This document shows, piece by piece, positions 14,728-20,477 of a stretch of 23,698 nt of DNA (positions within the stretch are counted from its first letter, which is position 1; each line of letters begins with the position of its first letter). Under the pieces are notes generated by a model that saw only the letters and a list, made by a program, of their open reading frames with translations, was not told the origin of the DNA and searched no databases. This DNA is from a virus, in the IMG/VR virus record IMGVR_UViG_3300044641_005825, positions 1 through 23,698 of that record, one strand, 5' to 3'. The translations under genes and the position numbers were made by a program.

Positions 14728-15099
14728 ATGCCCCACCTTTACACCCTCCGAGACGAAGCTATCCGGGCGAGAGCGCTTGCAGCCGTGCGAGACGCTCCGC
14801 TCGGGTATGTGGTGAAGATCGAGCCGCCGAAACGGTCGGCTGAGCAAAACGCCAAGCTTTGGGCCATGCTTACGGAAATCAGTGAGGCTGAGCCGGGCGG
14901 CAGGCAGATTGACCCTGAAATATGGAAAGGCGCTTTCATGCTGGGTTTAGGCCACGAAGTTCGATTTGAACAAGGCCTAAACGGCGAGCCCTTCCCGGTT
15001 GGGTTTCGGTCCTCTCACCTGAGCAAGGCGCAGATGTCGGACCTGATCGAGTTTATCCAAGCGTGGTGCGCTGAAAACGGAGTGGAGCTGTCGCAATGA
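14728..15099 (+). CDS. ninB: NinB-family recombination protein
   Basis: A 123-residue protein matching the NinB (lambda Orf) family: LRDEAIRARALAAVRDAPLG, then VKIEPPKRSAEQNAKLWAML, KGAFMLGLGH, and the ending SSHLSKAQMSDLIEFIQAWC. Lambda Orf is a recombination mediator that works with SSB and can replace RecFOR functions. That fits the location after bet and ssb. ATG 14728 has GGGAG five bases upstream. The C-terminus overlaps the next start (ATGATG). Confidence 0.88.
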   Translation: MPHLYTLRDEAIRARALAAVRDAPLGYVVKIEPPKRSAEQNAKLWAMLTEISEAEPGGRQIDPEIWKGAFMLGLGHEVRFEQGLNGEPFPVGFRSSHLSKAQMSDLIEFIQAWCAENGVELSQ

Positions 15100-15431
15100 T
15101 GGGACGGAATCAAAAGATCGTGGCGATGTATCGTGAGGGCTACTCGGGTCACGAGGTTGCCCGGGCGTTCGGCTTGACGGGCCAACGCGTCTATCGAATT
15201 TTGGCAGATTGCGGAGAGCCTCGCCAGTGGCAACGGAAAGCCCCGCGCCGAAAGCAAGCGCCCCGTCCGCCTCGCAACGAAACCGAACGGGAAACTTGCG
15301 CCATGGTCGCGTTCGACAGCGGGATGACCTATTCGCAGATCGCCAAAGCGATGGGCATTACCCGCAATGCCGTTGCCGGCTTGATTGGCCGCGCTCGACG
15401 CGTTCGATGGGCCAAGGAAGATCACGCATGA
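15096..15431 (+). CDS. GcrA-like two-HTH regulator
   Basis: A 111-residue protein with two HTH units joined by a basic, Pro-rich linker. The N-terminal unit (RNQKIVAMYREGYSGHEVAR, AFGLTGQRVYRIL, 4-36) resembles that of the protein at 11328. The C-terminal unit (DSGMTYSQIAKAMGITRNAV, then AGLIGRARR) has the GcrA-type pattern. GcrA of alphaproteobacteria works with sigma70 on methylated promoters; phage homologues may redirect host transcription. ATG 15096 overlaps the NinB stop (a second ATG follows at 15099) and its own stop overlaps the HNH gene by ATGA. Confidence 0.68.
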   Translation: MMGRNQKIVAMYREGYSGHEVARAFGLTGQRVYRILADCGEPRQWQRKAPRRKQAPRPPRNETERETCAMVAFDSGMTYSQIAKAMGITRNAVAGLIGRARRVRWAKEDHA

Positions 15432-15757
15432 GACGCCGTTACAGCGCCAAGCAGCGAGCTGCAATCTTTGCCGAGCACGGCGGCGAGTGCCATATCTGTG
15501 GCGGCAAGATCGGCGTGGGCGAGGCTTGGGACCTGGACCACGTTATCCCCCTCGCGCTAGGCGGGGATGACGAACCGGCGAACCTACGCCCGGCGCATGT
15601 GAAGTGCCATCGAGGCGCAGGCGGCAAGACCGCCGAGGACGTGGCCACTATCGCCAAAGCCAAGCGGCGAGAGGCAAAGCACGCCGGAGCCGTGGTCAAG
15701 CGCCCTTGGCACCCGAGGCTCCGGAAGAAGCTCGACGGGACCGTGGTCCCTCGCTGA
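15428..15757 (+). CDS. HNH endonuclease
   Basis: A 109-residue HNH nuclease. It has CHIC (21-24) for zinc, then LDHVIPLALGGDD with D37-H38, N52 in the ANLRP segment and C60-H61 in HVKCH, all in the canonical order. The tail is basic. Many phages place an HNH nuclease next to the terminase to help packaging, but this one is in the recombination operon, far from terL, so resolution of recombination intermediates or DNA cutting are alternatives. ATG 15428 overlaps the previous stop. Its last 62 bases overlap the convergent repressor gene. Confidence 0.85.
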   Translation: MRRRYSAKQRAAIFAEHGGECHICGGKIGVGEAWDLDHVIPLALGGDDEPANLRPAHVKCHRGAGGKTAEDVATIAKAKRREAKHAGAVVKRPWHPRLRKKLDGTVVPR

Positions 15758-15932
15758 CCGGGTAGATGTCAGGCCGCAGGACGTGGCGGCTGACGCCTGT
15801 GATGCGCTCGACTTCAAGCACCCTGTCAACGGGAACTCGGGTCCACTGGTAGACCGCGCTACGGGTGACGCCCAGCTCGCGCGCAATGCGGATGCGAACG
15901 CCGGGGCCGAAAATATCACTCAACAGCTTCAT
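15696..15932 (-). CDS. Cro/YdaS-like repressor
   Basis: A 78-residue protein. Residues 1-58 match the YdaS/Cro group: an HTH at about 12-32 (RIRIARELGVTRSAVYQW), then VPVDRVLEVERITGVSRH and the hallmark VLRPDIYP. A basic Ser/Ala-rich tail follows. It is divergent from the accessory operon at 16002, as Cro- or CI-like repressors commonly are. ATG 15932 has no ribosome site; the proposed -10 box (15944-15939) would place the start of transcription on the ATG itself, so the mRNA is probably leaderless, as lambda cI is from its maintenance promoter. It overlaps the end of the HNH gene by 62 bases. Confidence 0.8.
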   Translation of the reverse strand: MKLLSDIFGPGVRIRIARELGVTRSAVYQWTRVPVDRVLEVERITGVSRHVLRPDIYPVSEGPRSRRASSGASGAKGA

Positions 15933-15938
15933 GATTTC

Positions 15939-15979
15939 TGATTAGCACGCCTTGACAGCGCCGGGCAATGGGGTAGTGT
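15939..15979. promoter_or_regulatory. Overlapping divergent promoters, control node 2
   Basis: Plus strand: TTGACA (15952-15957), 16 bases, TAGTGT (15974-15979), for the genes from 16002. Minus strand: TTGCCC (15968-15963), 18 bases, TAATCA (15944-15939), for the repressor at 15932. Positions 15939-15959 repeat the element at 11620-11640, with the same opposed promoter layout. Confidence 0.6.
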
Positions 15980-16001
15980 GTGCGCAACAAGGAGAGAAAA
16001 G

Positions 16002-16319
16002 ATGAGCGACAAAAACGCCCTCGAAGGCCTGCTCCGGATGCGAGAGCTTCTCGCGACGCCGGATCGGTGGACGCAGGGGGTTCTTGCGAAAGACGCAAAC
16101 GGAGCGCCTGTGAGCTGCGACAGCGACCGCGCAAGTTGCTGGTGCTTTGTTGGTGCGTCGTTTGGGGCAAAAATTGCACCCTTGGAAGTGGCGTATCTTG
16201 CCGAGGCCATGAGCCCTTATGCGCATTGGGCTACCTGGAACGACGCCCCCGAGCGCACGCACGCTGATGTCCTCGACCTGATCGACCGCGCAATCGAGAT
16301 CGCGAGGGCTGAGACATGA
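16002..16319 (+). CDS. DUF6197-like protein
   Basis: A 105-residue protein with the DUF6197 pattern: WTQGVLAKDANGAPVSCDSD, then ASCWCFVGASFG, and near the end WNDAPERTHADVLDLIDRAI. The family is common in phages and alphaproteobacterial genomes and has no assigned function. ATG 16002 has AAGGAGAG upstream and lies about 16 bases after the predicted transcription start. It is the first gene of the accessory operon. The stop overlaps the next small ORF by ATGA. Confidence 0.72.
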   Translation: MSDKNALEGLLRMRELLATPDRWTQGVLAKDANGAPVSCDSDRASCWCFVGASFGAKIAPLEVAYLAEAMSPYAHWATWNDAPERTHADVLDLIDRAIEIARAET

Positions 16320-16396
16320 CCCTCCCCACCCTGACCCGCAACCTTATCGCCATCGCCGCCATCGTTGCCGGCGTGTGGCTGGTGTTCTGGAGGTGA
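16316..16396 (+). CDS. 26-residue single-span membrane peptide
   Basis: A very short gene, ATG 16316 to TGA 16396. After MTLPTLTRN the peptide is LIAIAAIVAGVWLVFWR, one clear membrane span with an Arg end. The start overlaps the DUF6197 stop by ATGA, and the next gene begins three bases after its stop, with its GGAGG ribosome site inside this ORF. Such tiny phage membrane peptides can affect host membrane proteins or exclude other phages, but no role is shown here. Confidence 0.5.
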   Translation: MTLPTLTRNLIAIAAIVAGVWLVFWR

Positions 16397-16398
16397 CA

Positions 16399-16965
16399 AT
16401 GACCGACCCCACCGAGCCGCTGCTGGCGGCACACTTCGCATGGATGCGCGGCGGACCGGACGGCTCAAGGCTGATTTGGGCTTACCTGACGCCAGAGGAA
16501 CGTGGGGCGTTCCGCAGGGCCAACCTGACGGGGGCCAACCTGTCGGGGGTCGACCTGTCGTGGGCCAACCTGACGGGGACCAACCTGACGGGGGTCGACC
16601 TGACGGGGGCCGACCTGACGGGGGCCGACCTGTCGGGGGCCAACCTGACGGGGACCAACCTGACGGGGGTCGACCTGACGGGGGCCGACCTGACGGGGGC
16701 CGACCTGTCGGGGGCCAACCTGACGGGGACCAAGATTGGCGACCACACTGTCAACCGGCGCGTCGCGCAGCTCCAGTGCTCGCGCGGATACGGATGGATC
16801 GGGTTCGACACCGACAACGGCCTGTTGATCTGCGCCGGTTGTCGCACGCTGCTGATCGCGGACGCCAAGAAGTATTGGGGTCGCAGCTACACCGGGCGCG
16901 GCAACCGGGCCGAAATCGCCAATATCCTCCGCTACATCACCGCTCAACACAAGGTGCTGAAATGA
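16399..16965 (+). CDS. Pentapeptide-repeat protein
   Basis: A 188-residue protein. About 14 pentapeptides of the form A-(D/N)-L-(T/S)-G span residues 41-112 and should fold as a right-handed quadrilateral beta-helix. The C-terminal domain (HTVNRRVAQLQCSRGYGWIG, then LLICAGCRTLL, AKKYWGRSY) is not repetitive. Some pentapeptide proteins mimic DNA and inhibit gyrase; this protein is short for that and its role is open. ATG 16399 has GGAGG upstream. The DNA holds a 75-bp tandem duplication, listed separately. It overlaps the next gene by ATGA. Confidence 0.85.
   Translation: MTDPTEPLLAAHFAWMRGGPDGSRLIWAYLTPEERGAFRRANLTGANLSGVDLSWANLTGTNLTGVDLTGADLTGADLSGANLTGTNLTGVDLTGADLTGADLSGANLTGTKIGDHTVNRRVAQLQCSRGYGWIGFDTDNGLLICAGCRTLLIADAKKYWGRSYTGRGNRAEIANILRYITAQHKVLK
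16562..16734 (+). repeat. 75-bp tandem duplication within the pentapeptide gene
   Basis: Positions 16562-16636 are repeated exactly at 16637-16711, and a third partial copy runs to about 16734. Each unit codes for five pentapeptides. Identity at the DNA level shows a recent duplication rather than only protein-level conservation. Confidence 0.8.
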
Positions 16966-17426
16966 CAGCCGACCCCACCGCGCCGATCCTCACCGAGGAA
17001 GACGTCGCCAAAGCCAAGGATTTCGCATCGCTTGGTGCACCATACTTTGCCGCCCAGCGCATCGTCGGTGCGGCCTTGGATGGTCTGCCAGACAACGTGC
17101 TTCAGCCCATCGTGAAGAAGTTCACGGACGCCGCTTACGAGGCAATCCAAGAAGCCGTTGAGGCGTCCATCTGGAGCGACGCCGAGCACAACTTGCAAGG
17201 CAAGTTCTGGTCCGGGATCGACGAAGTGATTGATGCTCTCATCACCGGCCAGCCGTGGGCGCTAGAGCGCTACGGCTTGTGCGCTGAGCGTTACACGTCG
17301 CGCGCCGAAGACATCCGCAAGGCCATCGCCGCGCACATCCCCCGCGAAATCATGGACGCCCGGATTGCTGATCTGGAGGCCGAAGTCGCCAAGCTGAAGG
17401 AGACCATCCAATGGCTGCGCCGATAG
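16962..17426 (+). CDS. Unknown protein with C-terminal coiled coil
   Basis: A 154-residue protein. It starts at ATG 16962, overlapping the pentapeptide gene stop, and opens MTADPTAPILTEEDVAKAKD. The middle is helical with several aromatic residues (EASIWSDAEHNLQGKFWSGI), and the C-terminus (ARIADLEAEVAKLKETIQWL) is a coiled coil. The opening resembles the next protein's (MAAPIDPTAPI), a hint of shared ancestry or of a shared ribosome-site context. No family is recognised. Confidence 0.62.
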   Translation: MTADPTAPILTEEDVAKAKDFASLGAPYFAAQRIVGAALDGLPDNVLQPIVKKFTDAAYEAIQEAVEASIWSDAEHNLQGKFWSGIDEVIDALITGQPWALERYGLCAERYTSRAEDIRKAIAAHIPREIMDARIADLEAEVAKLKETIQWLRR

Positions 17427-17929
17427 ACCCCACCGCGCCAATCAGCAGCCTGCTGGATGCGCCGGAAATCGACCTGCCGCCGGGCTACATGAACATGGTT
17501 CGGATTTACCGCCTGCTTCCGGGACAGCATTGGGGCGAGATTGTCCCTGTCGCCGTCCTTCCACCCCCGCCGACCGACGCCGAGCTTCTCGCCGAGGCGC
17601 GCGCGGAGATTGAGCGGCTGAAGGCTGAGCGGAGCGAGTTGATGGCCGCAAGGGACGCGGCGTTTGCGGCGCTTCGCGTGCGGAACATCCATGGCGCTGG
17701 CGCTGTGGAGCTGTCCGCTGCCCCCACCCACCGCCCCGCCCAAGGCTGGGTTCCTCGGGACGGGCACCAGTGGTTCGAGCACACGCCGGGCGACCCTTGC
17801 CCGGTGGCGGGGGATGTCGAGGTGGAGGTCGTCGCTTACCACCAGCGCCAAACTTTATCATGGAAACCGCGCGCATTTTTGGCCCGCCGCTGGGATTGGT
17901 CCTCCATCGTCGCCTGGAGGCCCGCATGA
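17411..17929 (+). CDS. Unknown protein
   Basis: A 172-residue protein. An N-terminal beta-rich part (NMVRIYRLLPGQHWGEIVPV) is followed by a Pro-rich linker, a coiled-coil segment (LLAEARAEIERLKAERSELM) and a C-terminal part rich in Trp and Pro (GWVPRDGHQWFEHTPGDPCP, then WDWSSIVAWRP). No family is recognised. ATG 17411 has AAGGAGA upstream and overlaps the preceding gene by 16 bases; the stop overlaps the next ATG by ATGA. Confidence 0.62.
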   Translation: MAAPIDPTAPISSLLDAPEIDLPPGYMNMVRIYRLLPGQHWGEIVPVAVLPPPPTDAELLAEARAEIERLKAERSELMAARDAAFAALRVRNIHGAGAVELSAAPTHRPAQGWVPRDGHQWFEHTPGDPCPVAGDVEVEVVAYHQRQTLSWKPRAFLARRWDWSSIVAWRPA

Positions 17930-18156
17930 CCCCCGCTCAGGAGGCCCTTGTGCTCGCCGCATGGCGGGCGGGGGATGAGGGGGTGGAGGTGCGGGGCGCG
18001 GTGCTTCGGACCGCAAACGCCCTTGCGTGTGGCATCTGCGGCTGGGTCAAGGGATATGGCCTTTATGGCGCAAATCAATCCTACCGCTTTGTCCTGACAA
18101 AAGACGAGCGCGCCCTCATGGACCTCGCCGCCAAGGCCGGGGAGGGGAGGCCGTGA
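17926..18156 (+). CDS. Small unknown protein
   Basis: A 76-residue protein starting at ATG 17926 in an ATGA overlap. It has ACGICGWVKGYG in the middle, with a CxxC pair, and a charged C-terminus (LTKDERALMDLAAKAGEGRP). A single CxxC could be half of a zinc site in a dimer. It ends in a GTGA overlap with the next gene. No family is recognised. Confidence 0.55.
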   Translation: MTPAQEALVLAAWRAGDEGVEVRGAVLRTANALACGICGWVKGYGLYGANQSYRFVLTKDERALMDLAAKAGEGRP

Positions 18157-18350
18157 CCGAAACATGCGCAATCTGCCGGTTTGGCAAGGCCGCGTCGGGC
18201 TCTGTCCAGTGCCGCCGCTATCCGCCTCCGCAAATCCCCTACGGGTCTAGCGGCGTGCAATTCTACCAAGAGCGCCCCTTCCTCGCGAAGGACGACTGGT
18301 GCGGCGAATACCAGCCGAAAGCCGCCAAGGCCGGGGAGGGCGGGGGATGA
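18153..18350 (+). CDS. Second four-cysteine microprotein
   Basis: A 65-residue protein starting at GTG 18153. It has CAICRF, VQCRRYPP and DDWCGEYQP, the same C-x2-C-R-F ... C-R-R-Y-x-P ... W-C-G-E arrangement as the protein at 10785. The two lie in different operons on opposite strands. Four cysteines suit one zinc ion. Function is unknown. It overlaps both neighbours by four bases. Confidence 0.65.
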   Translation: MTETCAICRFGKAASGSVQCRRYPPPQIPYGSSGVQFYQERPFLAKDDWCGEYQPKAAKAGEGGG

Positions 18351-18499
18351 ACAACGCCCGCACCCTGTCCGGCCCGTGGCGACACTACCTCGCCGCCCTG
18401 CGCCAGGAAGACCCCGACGCCATCCGGGCAGCCTTGGACGCGTTCCGGGCCGTTCGGGATTTCATGAAGGAGCCGGCGAGACCGGCCCGTAACAGGTGA
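18347..18499 (+). CDS. Small unknown helical protein (50 residues)
   Basis: Starts at ATG 18347 in an ATGA overlap and codes for MNNARTLSGPWRHYLAALRQ followed by a helical segment rich in Ala and Asp and a basic end. The 3' end contains the first copy of the 18-bp hairpin module at 18469-18486. No family is recognised; the overlap supports translation. Confidence 0.5.
   Translation: MNNARTLSGPWRHYLAALRQEDPDAIRAALDAFRAVRDFMKEPARPARNR
18469..18486 (+). repeat. 18-bp hairpin module, copy 1
   Basis: GGAGCCGGCGAGACCGGC contains a GCCGG/CCGGC stem with a CGAGA loop. It sits about 25 bases before the ATG at 18511. The same 18 bases recur at 18793, also just before a gene that starts with codons for Met-Glu-Leu. 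Confidence 0.6.
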
Positions 18500-18510
18500 A
18501 GGAGAGCGTG

Positions 18511-18786
18511 ATGGAACTGAAAGAATATAAAAAGCTGGAGTTCATTCCGGCTAATCGTTTGCAAAACCCGCCCCGCGGCATGGTCGAGCATATAAAAGAC
18601 AGTTGGTGGGTTAACTGCCCGGAGCGCGGCTTGGCGTTTTATCGCAGGGGCAAGCGCGATCCGCTTTGCCCGCAATGCAACAAAGACGAGCGGATCGCGA
18701 AGGCTGTTGCTGCGAAGGTGTGGTCCGGCCTTGAAGTGAGCTTTGTGCCATCCGTCTTTTTGCCGATCGACGTGCGGCATTACTGA
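18511..18786 (+). CDS. Unknown protein with CxxC motif
   Basis: A 91-residue protein opening MELKEYKKLEFIPANRLQNP. ATG 18511 is chosen over GTG 18496 because GAAGGAG lies six bases upstream. A CPQC pair and NCPERGL before it give three cysteines that could bind zinc. Codon use is less GC-rich than that of the neighbours, and the gene has no overlap with the next, which hints at a later insertion. No family is recognised. Confidence 0.6.
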   Translation: MELKEYKKLEFIPANRLQNPPRGMVEHIKDSWWVNCPERGLAFYRRGKRDPLCPQCNKDERIAKAVAAKVWSGLEVSFVPSVFLPIDVRHY

Positions 18787-18792
18787 AACTGT

Positions 18793-18810
18793 GGAGCCGG
18801 CGAGACCGGC
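18793..18810 (+). repeat. 18-bp hairpin module, copy 2
   Basis: Identical to 18469-18486, and again followed by an AAGGAG-type ribosome site and a gene opening with ATGGAACTGAA. The pair looks like a duplicated leader and start that flanks the gene at 18511. Confidence 0.6.
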
Positions 18811-18822
18811 AAGGAGGCGGTG

Positions 18823-19116
18823 ATGGAACTGAACGACGGGGACCGCAGCCATATCAGGGCGGTGCTCAGGGGCGATGTTAAGCGCCTGTATATGGCGTTC
18901 GATTGGGACGAGAGCCCGCAAGGCAACCGTTATTGGCATGACCGCGCCAACAAGCGCGAGCCCCTGTCCGACGCCGACCGCGCCTATCTGCGCGGGCTGC
19001 TGGGCGAACCTGAGCCCGAGCCCGAACCCGACTGGCGCACGGAAGCTGCCGCCCTCCGCGCCCAGATCGCGGACCTGACCCGGCGGGTCGAACAGAAGGA
19101 GAAGGGCAATGGATGA
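18823..19116 (+). CDS. Unknown protein with acidic Glu-Pro run and coiled coil
   Basis: A 97-residue protein. ATG 18823 is preferred over GTG 18820 because AAGGAGG is then at better spacing. The N-terminus (MELNDGDRSHIRAVLRGDVK) is followed by FDWDESPQGNRYWHDRAN, then an EPEPEPEPDW run and a C-terminal coiled coil. It overlaps the next gene by eight bases. No family is recognised. Confidence 0.58.
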   Translation: MELNDGDRSHIRAVLRGDVKRLYMAFDWDESPQGNRYWHDRANKREPLSDADRAYLRGLLGEPEPEPEPDWRTEAAALRAQIADLTRRVEQKEKGNG

Positions 19117-19486
19117 CCTGACGCGCGCGCAACTTGAGGCGCTGGTGAGCGAGGCGACGCCGGGGCCGTGGGTGGCGGACGGCGATGAAGTTCACCCGGA
19201 GTGCGGCGGCGTTGTGGCGATCTGCTACAACGATGGCGCAGTCACAGACGGGGTGGATCGCACCGAACCCGACGCCCGCCTGATCGCCGCCGCGCCGGCC
19301 CTCGCCCGCCAGCTTCTCGCGACGATGGACCGGGCCGAGCGTGCCGAGCGCGCGCTGGAGGAAATCGTGCGGCTGTCCGCCGATCCCGTGCCGCCGTTCG
19401 AGACCACCGCGGTGACACTCCGGCGCAAGGGCATCAACCAAGTCGCCCGCGCCGCCCTGAACAAGCAGGAGCCCACCCATGACTGA
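19109..19486 (+). CDS. Ead/Ea22-like phage protein
   Basis: A 125-residue protein with the two marks of the Ea22-like group: ATPGPW at 16-21 and DARLIAAAPAL at 55-65, separated by a beta-rich segment (GGVVAICYNDGAV). A helical C-terminus follows. These proteins are common in the accessory regions of temperate phages and have no assigned activity. ATG 19109 follows AGAAGGAGAAGG and the stop overlaps the next gene by eight bases. Confidence 0.65.
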   Translation: MDDLTRAQLEALVSEATPGPWVADGDEVHPECGGVVAICYNDGAVTDGVDRTEPDARLIAAAPALARQLLATMDRAERAERALEEIVRLSADPVPPFETTAVTLRRKGINQVARAALNKQEPTHD

Positions 19487-19874
19487 CCTCGCCCGCCTCG
19501 CCCTCCTGCTGACCGACCAGAAGGCGCGCGATGAAGCGCCGTGTGTGCCGGTGGTGGAGGGCACACTCACGGTGGTGCGCAGCGGAAACTGTTGGCTGGC
19601 CAATGTCGCGCTGCATAAGGCAGACGGATCGCATTTTGCAAATTATGAGCAATGGGATGCCGTCGCCACCCTCGACCTCCCCGCCCTCGTCGCCAGCGCG
19701 GCGAGGATGCGGGAGGCGCTCGCGCCATTTGCCAAGGCGGGTGAGTTGTTTGCGCGCTACCCATCCCCGTCGGGCATTTGGCAGCTTCTGTATGAGCCGG
19801 CGGCAGGACCCGACTATCGCCTGACGAGCGACCATTGCCTCGCCGCCCGCGCCGCCCTGGAGGAGAAGCCATGA
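19479..19874 (+). CDS. Unknown protein
   Basis: A 131-residue protein starting at ATG 19479. Its middle (TLTVVRSGNCWLANVALHKA, then NYEQWDAVATLDL) looks beta-rich; the rest is helical (AARMREALAPFAKAGELFAR). No family is recognised. The gene overlaps a 15-codon ORF by ATGA at its end. Confidence 0.55.
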   Translation: MTDLARLALLLTDQKARDEAPCVPVVEGTLTVVRSGNCWLANVALHKADGSHFANYEQWDAVATLDLPALVASAARMREALAPFAKAGELFARYPSPSGIWQLLYEPAAGPDYRLTSDHCLAARAALEEKP

Positions 19875-19918
19875 CCCGCGCCCCCTCCATCCCGGCCCTG
19901 ATACGGGAGGCCCCATGA
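19871..19918 (+). CDS. 15-codon bridging ORF
   Basis: ATG 19871 to TGA 19918 codes for MTRAPSIPALIREAP. It overlaps the previous stop and the next start by ATGA at both ends and fills the gap between them exactly. It may serve only to carry ribosomes to the gene at 19915. The peptide itself is unlikely to be a stable protein. Confidence 0.3.
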   Translation: MTRAPSIPALIREAP

Positions 19919-20121
19919 ACGGCCCGCCCATCACCCCCGGCTCGCTTCGCTGGCGTATGCTTGAGGCCTTGCGTCGGCAACCTTCAGGCATGACCACGGA
20001 AGCCCTGTCAGAGGCCATCGGCCTTAGCTACGAAGCCACGGAAGGTAAGGCGTCTTACCTTGCCAAGCGGGGGAGGCTGGAGCACGATGGCGGGCTGTGG
20101 TTTGTGGGAGAGAGCGGATAA
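19915..20121 (+). CDS. Small winged-helix protein, last gene of the accessory operon
   Basis: A 68-residue protein with a winged-helix pattern: SLRWRMLEALRRQPSGMTTE, then LSEAIGLSYEATEGKASYLA and a wing KRGRLEHDGGLWFVG. It probably binds DNA. ATG 19915 overlaps the 15-codon ORF before it by ATGA and has GGGAGG upstream. A hairpin follows the stop closely (20133-20162). Confidence 0.62.
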   Translation: MNGPPITPGSLRWRMLEALRRQPSGMTTEALSEAIGLSYEATEGKASYLAKRGRLEHDGGLWFVGESG

Positions 20122-20132
20122 GCGACAAAAGC

Positions 20133-20162
20133 AAAGGCCGCCCAGCGAACCGAGCGGCCTTT
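20133..20162 (+). terminator. Terminator hairpin after the accessory operon
   Basis: AAAGGCCGC (20133-20141) and GCGGCCTTT (20154-20162) form a 9-bp stem 11 bases after the stop at 20121. The A and T ends of the arms could serve both strands. Only three T follow, so termination may be partial. Confidence 0.6.
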
Positions 20163-20367
20163 GAGACCCATGGCAAGCCGTGGGCGGGTTGAAGGGTTTC
20201 TGAGCTTGCGCCCGTGAATCCCTTTCCGGCGGACGAACCAACCGGGTGGATACATCCCTGTAGCACAAGCGCGGCGAAGGTGATACATGCTTGTGTCGGG
20301 CGTAGCCCTTGAGGTTTGCCGTCAGGTGGCCGGGAACATGGGGACCTCCGGGTCCCCGTTTCTTTTC
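20163..20367 (+). ncRNA. Possible structured non-coding RNA
   Basis: This stretch lies between a terminator-like hairpin and a strong terminator at 20340. It contains a CACAAGC/GCTTGTG pairing (20264-20270 with 20289-20295), a GGGC/GCCC hairpin close by, and no ORF with a ribosome site. A small RNA ending at 20367 would explain a second terminator here. There is no clear promoter, and it may simply be the 3' end of the operon transcript. No tRNA fold is seen. Confidence 0.25.
20340..20367 (+). terminator. Strong intrinsic terminator
   Basis: GGGGACC (20340-20346), loop TCCG, GGTCCCC (20351-20357), then GTTTCTTTTC. This is the best rho-independent terminator in the window and reads in the plus direction. 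Confidence 0.75.
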
Positions 20368-20477
20368 AGGACCCCAACATCCCCGCACGCCAGCCGCCCC
20401 GGCGTCAACGTCGGCTGGTAGGGTGTTTGTCATCAGGCAAAAATCGTTGGCGCATGTCGCCAGATGCTTCGCCCGTC

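Noticed and set aside
16500-16735. CRISPR-like short repeats
   Set aside because: The repeats are contiguous 15-bp pentapeptide codons without spacers.
16465-16950. Repetitive Gln-Val-Gly-Pro-Arg reading frame on the minus strand opposite the pentapeptide gene
   Set aside because: It is a shadow of the 75-bp and 15-bp repeats on the plus strand, has no ribosome site, and the plus-strand protein is a clear family.
16365-16961. A continuous +1 frame that would join the pentapeptide region to the gene at 16962
   Set aside because: The part before 16962 is a frame shadow of the pentapeptide gene; the real start at ATG 16962 overlaps the upstream stop.
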